A stretch of DNA of 64,000 nucleotides, taken from contig CADAOB010000002.1 of assembly GCA_902789445.1 (NCBI GenBank), positions 40,334 to 104,333 of the forward strand, given 5' to 3'. The position numbers and the translations under genes were made by a program. The stretch is from an uncultured Bacteroidia bacterium (GTDB taxonomy: Bacteria > Bacteroidota > Bacteroidia > Bacteroidales > UBA932). Each line of letters opens with the position of its first letter. Within the stretch, counting starts at the first letter, position 1. This document shows, one piece after another, positions 34,733 to 43,680 of the stretch. The notes below the pieces were generated by a model, which did not search any database, had not been told where the DNA came from, and saw only the letters and a program-made list of their open reading frames with translations.

Positions 34733-37700
34733 AAGGACGACAGAACCTTGGCGGCTGCCTGCACAGACTTGACATCCTTCACTTTGAAATGCAGTTTGCC
34801 GGCCGATTCCTGCAGACTGATGCCGTCGCGGCGGGCGGCCAGCTGCTGCAGGATCGTGCCGAAGCGCTCCGACTGGAAGAAAGGATGGTTTCTGTCGGCG
34901 ATGAACCAGGCCAGCATCACGTTATTTTTAAGTACGATCCGTTCGATGCCCAGCTTGGCGGCCGTCATCCGCAGGCGCACCACATCGATCAGTTCCAGGA
35001 CCGGTGTGGGCACCGGCGCCCCGAAACGGTCGGCGAGATTGGCGGTAAAGCGCTTGAGCAGGTCTTCCGATTTGATGTTGTCGAGTTCCTTGTAGAGACG
35101 GATCTTTTCAGAAGGTACATTGACGTACCAGTCCGGGATCATCAGTTCAAGGTCCGTATCGACCTGGGTATCGATTTCGTAGGCAATCCGCTGCAGCACG
35201 GGTTCTTCATCCGCGGCGGAACCGCTGTGGGAGAGCACCAGTTCATTCATGGCTTCCTTGAGGATCCGCATGTATGTCTCGAATCCCATTTCGGCCATGA
35301 AGCCGGATTGTTCGGCGCCGAGCAGATTGCCGGCTCCGCGGATATCCAGATCCTGCATCGCGATGTTGAAGCCGCTTCCGAGGTCGCTGAAGGCTTCCAG
35401 GGCGCGGATGCGCCGGCGGGCATCGTCGGTCAGGGTTTCCTCTTCCGGCACAATAAGATAGCAGTAGGCTTTGACATTGCTGCGCCCCACCCTTCCGCGG
35501 AGCTGGTGCAGGTCGCTCAAGCCGAAGCGGTGCGCCCGGTCCACGATCATCGTATTGGCATTGGGAATGTCGATGCCGTTTTCGATGATTGTGGTGGACA
35601 GCAGGATGTCATAGTCCCCGTTGATGAATTCCAGGATCTTTCCCTCCAGTTCCCGGGCTTCCATCTGTCCGTGCGCCACACAGATTTCGGCACGGGGACA
35701 GATGCGGTGCAGCTTGTCCCGCACGGCGAAGATGTCATCCACACGGTTGTGCACGAAATAGACCTGTCCGCCGCGTTCGAGTTCCCGGTTCAGGATGTCG
35801 GCCAGGTACTCTTCATCGAAACGGATGACTTCCGTGGTGACGGGGATGCGGTTGGGCGGCGGCGTGTTGATAATGGAAAGGTCGCGGGCGCCCAGCAGCG
35901 AGAACTGCAGGGTGCGCGGAATCGGCGTGGCTGTGAGCGTGAGCGTATCGACCGATGTTTTCATCTGGCGGATTTTTTCTTTGGCCGTGACACCGAATTT
36001 CTGCTCTTCATCGATGATCAGCAGGCCCAGGTCCTTGAACTTGAGGCTGCTGTTCAAGATTCGGTGCGTTCCGATGAGGATATCTGTCTTCCCGGAAGCG
36101 ATATTTTCTGCAATCTGCTTGATTTCCTTTGCGGTACGCAGGCGGCTGATGTAATCCACATTGACCGGGAAGTTCTTTAGACGCGACTTGAAGGTCTGGT
36201 AATGCTGCAGGGCGAGGATCGTCGTGGGAACCAGCACCGCCACCTGTTTGCTGTCACATACGGCTTTGAAAGCGGCGCGGATGGCCACTTCCGTCTTGCC
36301 GAAGCCCACGTCGCCGCAGACCAGCCGGTCCATCGGATGCAGGCTTTCCATATCCGATTTGACTGCTTCGGTGGCTGTAGCCTGGTCGGGCGTATCTTCA
36401 TACATGAAGGACGATTCGAGTTCCTGCTGCAGATACGAATCCGGCGAAAAGGCGAAACCGCGTGCCTGCTGCCGCTCCGAATAGAGTTTGATGAGGTCTT
36501 CCGCGATATCCTTGACTTTCGACTTGGTATTGCGCTTGAGGTTTTCCCAGGCCTTGCTTCCGAGCCGGTAGATTTTGGGCGGCTCTCCGTCGCGGGACTT
36601 GAACTTGGAAATGCGGTGCAGCGAGTGGATGGATACGAACACCACGTCGCCGCCGGCATAGATGAGTTTGACGGCTTCCTGGACATGACCGTTCAGATTG
36701 GTCTTGACCAGACCCCCGTACTGTCCGACACCGTGGTCGATATGGACGATGTAATCACCGATGCGCAGGGCATTGAGGTCATTGATGGTCATCTGTTCCG
36801 AACGCTCCACCTGCCGGCGGATGCTGATCTTGTGGTAGCGCTCGAAAATCTGATGGTCGGTATAATAACAGTTTCTGGAGGCTTTGTCGATATATCCCTC
36901 ATGCAGCGAAACCGGCAGGAAGTCCGGTTTTACGCCGCGCAGGATTTCTTTCAGACGCCGCGTCTGGCTTTCGTTCGGGGAAAGGATGGTGACCTTGTAG
37001 CCCTGGATCTGATGATGGACGATATCGTCGGAGAGCATCTCGAAGTTCTTGGCAAAAGCCGGTTGGGGCAGGATGCCGTCATCTTCCTTCTCCAGGATAT
37101 TGTCGCGCAGGTCCCAGATGGTGGTTCCTTCCGGCAGGATATCCTGAAAGCTCGCGTGTTCGCTTTCCTGGCCGATTTCATCGAGATTCGGATAAATGGC
37201 CACCGACGGCAGCGGATCGCCGACGGACAACTGGTTGTCCGGATTGAAATAGCGAATCGATTCGATCTCATCACCGAAGAAATCGATGCGGAAAGGCTTT
37301 TCATCGGCAAAAGAGAAAATATCCACCAGTGAACCGCGGAGGGCGAATTCTCCGGGCTCCGTCACAAAATCAGCCTTCCGGAAACCGTCGTTGAAAAGGG
37401 TTTCACTGATAACGTCGCGGGATAGGGATTCGCCTTTCCGCAGCGTCAGCAAAGAAGAACGGATGGATTTGGTCCGAAGCACCCGCTCGCCCATGGCATC
37501 GGTATAGGTTACGATGACCGTGGAGGAAATAATTTCTTTCTTCCAGAGTTCCCGCGTTATCTGGTAGGATCCTTCTTTCGGGACGACCGGACTCTTGTCC
37601 CATTTCGCAATGGCGGAAAGGGCTGCCGTGCGCTGCAGCAGCGCCGTACTTTTCTTATACTCCGACTTTTCAGCGGAAGAGGGAAAATAGAACAGATTCT

Positions 37701-37839
37701 CCTCGCAGAAAAAATTGTCAAGGTCGGAAGCCAGGTAATAGGCCAGTTTCTTGTTGTCTGCAATCACGACGTGAAGCGCACCTTCAGGGGCGCGCTTCAC
37801 GGCATTGGCGATATAGACGGCTTTCGCGGAACAGATCAT
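34723..37839 (-). CDS. mfd: Transcription-repair coupling factor Mfd
   Basis: A 1038-residue SF2 translocase that removes stalled RNA polymerase from damaged DNA and recruits UvrA. The UvrB-like N-terminal region is present (PGEFALRGSLVDIFSF, FRIDFFGDEIESIRYF), then the RNA polymerase-interacting region (LRIGDYIVHIDHGVGQYGGL), the ATPase motifs near residue 510 (MDRLVCGDVGFGKTEVAIRAAFK), LLIIDEEQKFGV, and TATPIPRTLQFSLLG, and the C-terminal regulatory domain. Compared with Bacteroides Mfd (about 1110-1120 residues) the first 30-40 residues are missing; the first visible residues correspond to the GL-x-SS region. The ATG overlaps the stop of the upstream Ntn hydrolase gene (ATGA). Confidence 0.95.
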   Translation of the reverse strand: MICSAKAVYIANAVKRAPEGALHVVIADNKKLAYYLASDLDNFFCEENLFYFPSSAEKSEYKKSTALLQRTAALSAIAKWDKSPVVPKEGSYQITRELWKKEIISSTVIVTYTDAMGERVLRTKSIRSSLLTLRKGESLSRDVISETLFNDGFRKADFVTEPGEFALRGSLVDIFSFADEKPFRIDFFGDEIESIRYFNPDNQLSVGDPLPSVAIYPNLDEIGQESEHASFQDILPEGTTIWDLRDNILEKEDDGILPQPAFAKNFEMLSDDIVHHQIQGYKVTILSPNESQTRRLKEILRGVKPDFLPVSLHEGYIDKASRNCYYTDHQIFERYHKISIRRQVERSEQMTINDLNALRIGDYIVHIDHGVGQYGGLVKTNLNGHVQEAVKLIYAGGDVVFVSIHSLHRISKFKSRDGEPPKIYRLGSKAWENLKRNTKSKVKDIAEDLIKLYSERQQARGFAFSPDSYLQQELESSFMYEDTPDQATATEAVKSDMESLHPMDRLVCGDVGFGKTEVAIRAAFKAVCDSKQVAVLVPTTILALQHYQTFKSRLKNFPVNVDYISRLRTAKEIKQIAENIASGKTDILIGTHRILNSSLKFKDLGLLIIDEEQKFGVTAKEKIRQMKTSVDTLTLTATPIPRTLQFSLLGARDLSIINTPPPNRIPVTTEVIRFDEEYLADILNRELERGGQVYFVHNRVDDIFAVRDKLHRICPRAEICVAHGQMEARELEGKILEFINGDYDILLSTTIIENGIDIPNANTMIVDRAHRFGLSDLHQLRGRVGRSNVKAYCYLIVPEEETLTDDARRRIRALEAFSDLGSGFNIAMQDLDIRGAGNLLGAEQSGFMAEMGFETYMRILKEAMNELVLSHSGSAADEEPVLQRIAYEIDTQVDTDLELMIPDWYVNVPSEKIRLYKELDNIKSEDLLKRFTANLADRFGAPVPTPVLELIDVVRLRMTAAKLGIERIVLKNNVMLAWFIADRNHPFFQSERFGTILQQLAARRDGISLQESAGKLHFKVKDVKSVQAAAKVLSSFLV

Positions 37840-39029
37840 AGTGCGGGTTCCTCCGACAGGATGCTGTCGTAGAGACGCTTGATATCTGCCTTGTTGATGC
37901 CGCCGGCTTTATACTGCTTCTCCATCATCTTTTCCGTCACCTGGAAATTGTTATCTTCCAGCCTGTACAGCGCATGCATATAGAACTGGGCCAGTGCAAC
38001 GTCGAAATAGTTCTTTCCATTGCCGCGCTTGAGCGGGAAGATGCGGGCGCGGCGTTCGAGCGCCTGGTCGCACATCAGGCAGTTGTCGCTCTCTGCCGTC
38101 TTGCACATATAAGCCGGCTGGTCGGCACCTGCTGCGGCGAAAAGCGGAATGGCGATACCGCACGGCGGATAACCGAGAACGGTCCACATCACGGTCAGGT
38201 CGGGATTCTCACCTTTTTTGACGCCTTTGACCACAATCGAGGCGCTGGTGCTGCGGCGCGGAATGAAATCCTGGTCGATGTACCAGCCTTCCGGAGCGAG
38301 TTCCGGATTCTTGTTGAGGTCCACGCCCAGCAGCGAGTGATAGTAGCTGCGGGACAGGTTGTTGAAAATCCACTGCGGCGTAACGTCCACACCCTGGATC
38401 CAGGCCTTGTGGAAGATTTCGTTGGCCGTATTGTAACGGACATATCCCATTCCATCATCTTTGCGGCCGGTATAGGAGTGATTGGTATAGACCAGAAAAC
38501 CTTCGGGAGCGATCTTCGGATCGTTCACGTCGATCTTGGTCCAGGTCGTGTTGTTCACTTCATAATAGGCAGCACCGCCTTCCGCGTCGATCACGCCGAA
38601 ATTGGCTTCCACTCCGCGGGGCTTCTTCATCTTGTCGAGCATTTTTTCAAAATCCTGCAGGGTCCGGCAGCTTGCCAGCGCCTGATACATCACAACGCCT
38701 TCCTGATCTTCGAAATCGGCTTTTTCAACCTGAAGATTGTAGGAAGCGGTATTCATGATGGAAAAACCGGCTTCATTGGTTCCGGTCCAGACCTCTCCGT
38801 CCTGGACGTCGCTGTTGACCAGGCCGATGAAACCGTATTTGCGTCCGTTTCCGGCCGGGAAGTATTCGATGCGGTTATTCAGTTCGCCCGTATCGCGGTG
38901 CTTCCAGAGCAGCGGACGACCGTCGGGTGTGGCTTTTCCAGTAAAGATGGCCGAAGTGCAGGCATCGGCTTCCAGGGTGGAAAACAGCGCTGCGATCAGC
39001 AGCAGGCTAAGAGAAAAGATCTTTTTCAT
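37836..39029 (-). CDS. Secreted Ntn hydrolase (C45/choloylglycine-hydrolase-like)
   Basis: A 397-residue exported protein. The signal peptide ends just before Cys24 (LEADA, then [23 protein letters not shown]). A Cys exposed as the new N-terminus is the nucleophile of the Ntn-hydrolase superfamily, and the surrounding sequence resembles the acyl-CoA:6-APA acyltransferase (C45) and bile-salt/penicillin-acylase groups. Supporting segments are [29 protein letters not shown] and VYTNHSY. A periplasmic amide or ester hydrolase is inferred; substrate unknown. It lies inside a DNA-repair operon: its start overlaps the ruvB end by 23 bases and its stop overlaps the mfd start. Confidence 0.78.
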   Translation of the reverse strand: MKKIFSLSLLLIAALFSTLEADACTSAIFTGKATPDGRPLLWKHRDTGELNNRIEYFPAGNGRKYGFIGLVNSDVQDGEVWTGTNEAGFSIMNTASYNLQVEKADFEDQEGVVMYQALASCRTLQDFEKMLDKMKKPRGVEANFGVIDAEGGAAYYEVNNTTWTKIDVNDPKIAPEGFLVYTNHSYTGRKDDGMGYVRYNTANEIFHKAWIQGVDVTPQWIFNNLSRSYYHSLLGVDLNKNPELAPEGWYIDQDFIPRRSTSASIVVKGVKKGENPDLTVMWTVLGYPPCGIAIPLFAAAGADQPAYMCKTAESDNCLMCDQALERRARIFPLKRGNGKNYFDVALAQFYMHALYRLEDNNFQVTEKMMEKQYKAGGINKADIKRLYDSILSEEPAL

Positions 39030-40029
39030 AATTGGGATTGAATTTTCCTAAATGTTTGTATGCCAATTCCGTCACGACACGACCACGTGGCGTTCTGGTG
39101 AGGAATCCTTCTTTGATCAGGAAGGGTTCATAGACTTCTTCCAATGTACCGACATCTTCACTGATGGCTGTGGCGATGGTACCGGCCCCGACCGGACCGC
39201 CGCCGAACTTGTCGATGATCGTGCTGAGGATCTTGTTGTCGATGGCGTCCAGGCCGCGGGTGTCGATATTGAGCGCATTGAGTGCGAAACGTGCGATCTC
39301 CAGGTCAATCGTGCCGTTGCCCCGCACCTGGGCGAAATCCCGCACCCGGCGCAGCAGCGAATTGGCGATACGCGGCGTACCGCGGCTGCGGAGGGCGATT
39401 TCGCGGGCTGCCTCGTCTTCGATGCCGATGTCCAGGATGCTGGCGCTTCGCTTGATGATGTTGAAAAGAACCGGGGCGTCATAGTATTCCAGATGGCACT
39501 GGATGCCGAAACGGGCCCGGAGCGGCGAAGTCAGCAGGCCGCTTCGGGTGGTGGCTCCGATCAGCGTGAAGGGATTGAGTGAGATCTGCACGCTGCGCGC
39601 GCCCGGACCCTTGTCGATCATGATATCGATCCGGTAGTCTTCCATCGCGGAATAGAGGTATTCCTCCACAATGGGACTGAGCCGGTGAATCTCATCGATG
39701 AACAGGACATCCCCGTTTTCCAGGGAAGTCAGCAGCCCGGCCAGGTCGCCGGGTTTGTCGAGGATGGGACCGGAAGTGATTTTCAGGTTCACCCCCAGTT
39801 CCTGGGCTACAATATGGGCCAGCGTCGTCTTTCCAAGGCCCGGAGGACCGTGGAAAAGAACATGGTCGAGCGCTTCCCCGCGAAGCATGGCAGCCTTGAC
39901 GAAGATCTTCAGATTGTCGAGCACCTTGTCCTGACCGGAAAACTGGTCGAAGGACTGGGGCCGGATCATCTTGTCGAACTCGTTTTCTTTATAGGTAAGT
40001 TCCGTCCGCGGATTGAATTCGTCTGCCAT
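39007..40029 (-). CDS. ruvB: Holliday junction branch-migration ATPase RuvB
   Basis: A 340-residue AAA+ motor that drives branch migration with RuvA. Motifs include the N-terminal [15 protein letters not shown], Walker [15 protein letters not shown] (near residue 65), Walker [12 protein letters not shown], sensor 1 [19 protein letters not shown] with the Arg finger, and the C-terminal winged helix ([17 protein letters not shown]). The ATG at 40029 is preceded directly by an in-frame GTG; the ATG is preferred. First gene of the ruvB-hydrolase-mfd operon. ruvA is in the same window 20 kb away; ruvC is not in the window. Confidence 0.97.
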   Translation of the reverse strand: MADEFNPRTELTYKENEFDKMIRPQSFDQFSGQDKVLDNLKIFVKAAMLRGEALDHVLFHGPPGLGKTTLAHIVAQELGVNLKITSGPILDKPGDLAGLLTSLENGDVLFIDEIHRLSPIVEEYLYSAMEDYRIDIMIDKGPGARSVQISLNPFTLIGATTRSGLLTSPLRARFGIQCHLEYYDAPVLFNIIKRSASILDIGIEDEAAREIALRSRGTPRIANSLLRRVRDFAQVRGNGTIDLEIARFALNALNIDTRGLDAIDNKILSTIIDKFGGGPVGAGTIATAISEDVGTLEEVYEPFLIKEGFLTRTPRGRVVTELAYKHLGKFNPNYEKDLFS

Positions 40030-40041
40030 CACGTCAAATCT

Positions 40042-40332
40042 TTGTCAACAGCACAAATTTAATAAATAAAATTTTTTAAAAAGACTTTCCGGGTATTTCT
40101 TAGCCTGTTGAAACTGTTGATAATTCTTTCTTTCCAAGTTTTCCCCGATTTTTTCAACAGAAAACAAACACCCGTTCCTCCTATGGATGAAACGGGTGTC
40201 GGTTTTGTGGATAATCCATCCGGGACGGTTTGTTGAAAAGCGGCTTGTTGAGAATCGTCGGATAAGTGCGTTCCTGTCTGTCCTTTTTCAACAGCGGCCG
40301 GAAATATCAACAAATTCCCAAGGTTTTCAACT
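40042..40332. other. oriC: Candidate chromosomal replication origin (DnaA-box cluster plus AT-rich tract)
   Basis: The 300-base gap between ruvB and frdB contains one perfect DnaA box, TTATCCACA (minus, 40206-40214), and eight related 9-mers of the form TTNTCAACA or close to it: 40042-40050, 40106-40114 (minus), 40115-40123 (minus, TTATCAACA), 40151-40159, 40231-40239 (minus), 40246-40254 (minus), 40285-40293 and 40304-40312, with a partial one at 40324-40332. An AT-only-like tract at 40054-40080 (AATTTAATAAATAAAA and on) adjoins the cluster and could be the unwinding element. No gene of useful length fits here. An origin role is inferred from motif density; the frd terminator lies inside it. 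Confidence 0.6.
40168..40199 (-). terminator. Terminator of the frdAB operon
   Basis: A 9-bp perfect stem ACACCCGTT/AACGGGTGT with a 14-base loop. On the minus strand it is followed by TTTGTTTTCT. It lies about 130 bases beyond the frdB stop, inside the DnaA-box cluster. Confidence 0.7.
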
Positions 40333-41116
40333 AGTCTTTGAACTTCGCCTTGAGGAATTCCCGGTTGAGGCGGGCGATATGGCTGACCGTAATATGCTTC
40401 GGGCATTCCATTTCGCAGGCACGGGTGTTGGTGCAGGCACCGAAGCCCAGCTCGTCCATCTTGGCTACCATGGCTTTCGCACGGCGTGCGCCTTCGATCT
40501 TGCCTTGCGGAAGCAGGGCGAGCGAACTTACGCGGGCCGCCACGAAGAGCATGGCCGAACCGTTCTTGCAGGTAGCCGCGCAGGCGCCGCAACCGACGCA
40601 GGAGGCTGCATCCATGCTTTCATCGGCATTCTTCTTCGGAATGGGAATCGCATTGGCATCAGGCACACCGCCGGTATTGACGCTGATGAAGCCGCCGGCC
40701 TGCAGGATCTTGTCGTAGGCGCCACGGTCCACGACCAGGTCCTTGATCACCGGGAAACCGCGGCTGCGCCAGGGTTCGATGGTGATGGTGCTGCCATCCT
40801 TGAATTTGCGCATATAGAGCTGGCAGGTGGTCACGCCGCTCTCCGGACCGTGGGCACGGCCGTTGATGTAGAGCGAGCAGGCACCGCAGATACCCTCGCG
40901 GCAGTCATGGTCGAACGACACGGGGCCGCTCTGCTTGCCGTGGCAGCCGGCATCGAACTTGACCGGGTCGATTTTTTCACGGATCAGCTGCTCGTTGAGG
41001 ATATCCATCATCTCCAGGAAAGAAGTGCCTTCCGAGATGTCCTTCACCTGATAGGTCTCAAAGTGTCCTTTGCTTTTCGCGTCTCTCTGACGCCAAACTT
41101 TCAACGTAAAATTCAT
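40331..41116 (-). CDS. frdB: Fumarate reductase/succinate dehydrogenase iron-sulfur subunit
   Basis: A 261-residue electron-transfer subunit that links quinone to the flavoprotein. The plant-type [2Fe-2S] ligands are in [24 protein letters not shown] with a further Cys in GVTTCQLY, and the bacterial ferredoxin-type clusters are in [14 protein letters not shown] (near residue 160) and [15 protein letters not shown] (near residue 228). In anaerobic Bacteroidota the complex reduces fumarate to succinate as a main electron sink. It follows frdA by 18 bases. Direction (reductase rather than dehydrogenase) is inferred from lineage. Confidence 0.94.
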   Translation of the reverse strand: MNFTLKVWRQRDAKSKGHFETYQVKDISEGTSFLEMMDILNEQLIREKIDPVKFDAGCHGKQSGPVSFDHDCREGICGACSLYINGRAHGPESGVTTCQLYMRKFKDGSTITIEPWRSRGFPVIKDLVVDRGAYDKILQAGGFISVNTGGVPDANAIPIPKKNADESMDAASCVGCGACAATCKNGSAMLFVAARVSSLALLPQGKIEGARRAKAMVAKMDELGFGACTNTRACEMECPKHITVSHIARLNREFLKAKFKD

Positions 41117-41134
41117 ATCACTTCTTTCTAAAGA

Positions 41135-43078
41135 TTAGTCTTTGTAGTTGCGGGTCGCCACGTGAGCGAATTCAAACTTGAGCGGCTCCTTGTGGAGTTC
41201 CGGCGTCTTGTCATCACCCTTGTACTCCCAGGCGGAAACATACATGTAGTTGACATCGTCACGCTTGGTCTCACCTTCTTCGGTCTGCATTTCCTCACGG
41301 AAGTGACCGCCGCAGGATTCATTGCGGTTGAGGGCGTCACGGGCCATCAGTTCGCCGATTTCAAGGAAGTCGGCCACGCGGAGGGCTTTTTCGAGTTCCT
41401 GGTTGAACACGCCCGTCTCACCGGCTACATAGACATTGGACCAGAATTCCTTCTTTAGGTTCTGGATCAGTTCAATGGCTTTCTTCAGGCCGGCTTCGTT
41501 GCGGGCCATGCCGACATATTCCCACATGATGTGGCCCAGTTCCTTGTGGAAAGCATCCACGGTCTTGGTGCCCTTGATGTTCATCAGCTTGTCGATCTTG
41601 GCCTGGACCGCTTTCTCGGCGGCTTCGAATTCCGGCGCGTTGGTGTCGGTCTTCGGTTCCTTGAACTTGCTGGCCAGGTAGTCACCGATGGTGTACGGCA
41701 GGATGAAGTAGCCGTCGGCCAGACCCTGCATCAGGGCCGAAGCGCCGAGGCGGTTGCCGCCGTGGTCGGAGAAGTTGGCCTCACCGATGGCATACAGACC
41801 CGGAATGGTGGTCATCAGGTTGTAGTCAACCCACAGACCGCCCATCGTATAGTGGATGGCCGGATAGATCATCATCGGTTCTTCGTGCGGATCCACGTCG
41901 GTGATTTCCTTGTACATGTCGAAGAGGTTTCCGTAGCGCTGGTCCACGACGTCGCGGCCGAGGCGCTTGAAAGCATCCTGGAAATCGAGGAACACGGCCT
42001 TGCCGGTGTTGTTCACGCCATAACCTGCGTCGCAGCGCTCCTTGGCGGCACGGGAAGCCACGTCACGCGGGACGAGGTTGCCGAAAGCCGGGTAGCGGCG
42101 CTCGAGGTAGTAGTCGCGGTCTTCTTCCGGAATCTGGGAACCTTTGATCTTGCCTTCCTGGAGTTTCTTGGCGTCTTCGAGTTTCTTGGGAACCCAGATG
42201 CGGCCGTCGTTGCGGAGCGATTCGGACATCAGGGTCAGCTTGGACTGCTGGTCCCCGTGGATCGGGATGCAGGTCGGGTGGATCTGCGCGAAGCAGGGAT
42301 TTGCGAAGAATGCACCTTTCTTATAGCACTGCCATGCGGCCGAACCGTTGGAGTTCATGGCATTGGTGCTCAGGAAATAGGTATTGCCGTAACCGCCGGA
42401 AGCCAGGACCACGGCGTGGGCGCCGAAACGCTCGATCTTGCCGTTGGTCAGGTTGCGGGCGATGATGCCTTTGGCTTCGCCATTGATGATGACCAGGTCG
42501 AGCATCTCATGGCGCGGATAAGACTTCACGTGGCCATTGGCGATGGCACGGTTGAGGGCGGCATAGGCACCCAGCAGCAGCTGCTGTCCGGTCTGGCCGC
42601 GGGCGTAGAAGGTACGGGAGACCTGCGCACCGCCGAACGAACGGTTGTCGAGCAGTCCGCCGTAGTCGCGGGCAAAGGGAACGCCCTGGGCGACGCACTG
42701 GTCGATGATGTTGTTGCTCACCTCGGCCAGGCGGTACACGTTGGCTTCACGGCTGCGGTAGTCGCCGCCTTTGATGGTGTCGTAGAACAGACGATAGACG
42801 GAGTCGTTGTCGTTCTGGTAGTTTTTGGCGGCGTTGATACCACCCTGTGCGGCGATGGAGTGCGCACGACGCGGGGAATCGCTGATGCAGAACACCTTGA
42901 CATTGTAACCCAGTTCACCCAGGGAAGCAGCTGCAGACGCTCCGCCCAGACCGGTACCGATCACGATGATCTCCATTTTGCGCTTGTTGGCAGGACTCAC
43001 GACTTTGATGTCGGCTTTATGCTTCGACCATTTCAGTTCGAGCGGTCCTTCCGGAACCTTAGAAATCAATTCAGTCAT
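41135..43078 (-). CDS. frdA: Fumarate reductase/succinate dehydrogenase flavoprotein subunit
   Basis: A 647-residue FAD-binding subunit. The Rossmann motif is [23 protein letters not shown] near residue 37, the His for covalent FAD is in the [17 protein letters not shown] segment (near residue 70), the substrate site follows in [11 protein letters not shown] and the catalytic Arg region in [11 protein letters not shown]. Length and C-terminus match the Bacteroides type, which is longer than the E. coli enzyme. In Bacteroides a cytochrome b anchor gene (frdC) precedes frdA; here the upstream DNA is a promoter and a divergent gene, so the anchor is not adjacent. Confidence 0.95.
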   Translation of the reverse strand: MTELISKVPEGPLELKWSKHKADIKVVSPANKRKMEIIVIGTGLGGASAAASLGELGYNVKVFCISDSPRRAHSIAAQGGINAAKNYQNDNDSVYRLFYDTIKGGDYRSREANVYRLAEVSNNIIDQCVAQGVPFARDYGGLLDNRSFGGAQVSRTFYARGQTGQQLLLGAYAALNRAIANGHVKSYPRHEMLDLVIINGEAKGIIARNLTNGKIERFGAHAVVLASGGYGNTYFLSTNAMNSNGSAAWQCYKKGAFFANPCFAQIHPTCIPIHGDQQSKLTLMSESLRNDGRIWVPKKLEDAKKLQEGKIKGSQIPEEDRDYYLERRYPAFGNLVPRDVASRAAKERCDAGYGVNNTGKAVFLDFQDAFKRLGRDVVDQRYGNLFDMYKEITDVDPHEEPMMIYPAIHYTMGGLWVDYNLMTTIPGLYAIGEANFSDHGGNRLGASALMQGLADGYFILPYTIGDYLASKFKEPKTDTNAPEFEAAEKAVQAKIDKLMNIKGTKTVDAFHKELGHIMWEYVGMARNEAGLKKAIELIQNLKKEFWSNVYVAGETGVFNQELEKALRVADFLEIGELMARDALNRNESCGGHFREEMQTEEGETKRDDVNYMYVSAWEYKGDDKTPELHKEPLKFEFAHVATRNYKD

Positions 43079-43126
43079 ATATGATCTAATTTAAGTGTTT
43101 CAAAAACATACAAATGTCGGAAAAAT

Positions 43127-43134
43127 CAAAGATA
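43127..43134 (-). promoter_or_regulatory. Promoter -7 box for frdAB
   Basis: Reads TATCTTTG on the minus strand, 48 bases before the frdA ATG. The opposing near-match TATCTTTA (43149-43156) could serve the divergent DUF4251 gene, so the two promoters lie back to back. Confidence 0.5.
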
Positions 43135-43179
43135 TTTGCAATTATTTGTATCTTTACTGACGAAATTTTAGGATTTACA

Positions 43180-43680
43180 ATGATGAAAACATGCAAAATC
43201 ATCCTTTTCTGCCTTCTGATGAGCTCAGTTGCGCTTTCTTGCGGGGTTGCCCGGCAGACGGCCCAGGAGCGTGAGGCTCTGGTAGATGCCATCGAAGACA
43301 GCGAGTTCATTCTGGATATTACCGAGATCATGCCCTTCGGTTATCCTTCCCGTGCTTCGACGGGTGAATATGCGCTCCGCGTCGATGATGAAACCGTGAC
43401 CACCCGGCTTCCCTTCATCGGTGACAGCCGGATGCCCATGATGTCTTCCGATGAAATTTCCATCGTTTTCGAGAAGGAAAAAGTGGATATGGCGAAAGAT
43501 TTCAGTGCTGCTTCCCGCGGTGAATACCGTTTCCGTTTCAAGGGAGGAAAAGGACTGGACCAATGGACTGTCAATCTTCAATTGTTCGACAGCGGAAAGG
43601 CCTATATCCGCTGTGTGAGCACAAGTGGCAGGCAAATGAGTTATATGGCTAATGTCGTGGTTCCTAAAGATGAAGATTAA
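43180..43680 (+). CDS. DUF4251 lipoprotein
   Basis: A 166-residue protein with a lipoprotein signal (IILFCLLMSSVALSC, Cys21). The rest is beta-rich: an N-terminal helix (QEREALVDAIEDSEFILDITEI), then YALRVDDETVTTRLPFIG and YRFRFKGGKGLDQWTVNLQLF. This matches DUF4251, a Bacteroidota family of small exported proteins without known function. Two adjacent ATGs (43180 and 43183) are possible starts. Its 3' end overlaps the GH20 gene by 11 bases, so it is the first gene of a three-gene operon with the hexosaminidase and an alpha/beta hydrolase. Confidence 0.75.
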   Translation: MMKTCKIILFCLLMSSVALSCGVARQTAQEREALVDAIEDSEFILDITEIMPFGYPSRASTGEYALRVDDETVTTRLPFIGDSRMPMMSSDEISIVFEKEKVDMAKDFSAASRGEYRFRFKGGKGLDQWTVNLQLFDSGKAYIRCVSTSGRQMSYMANVVVPKDED

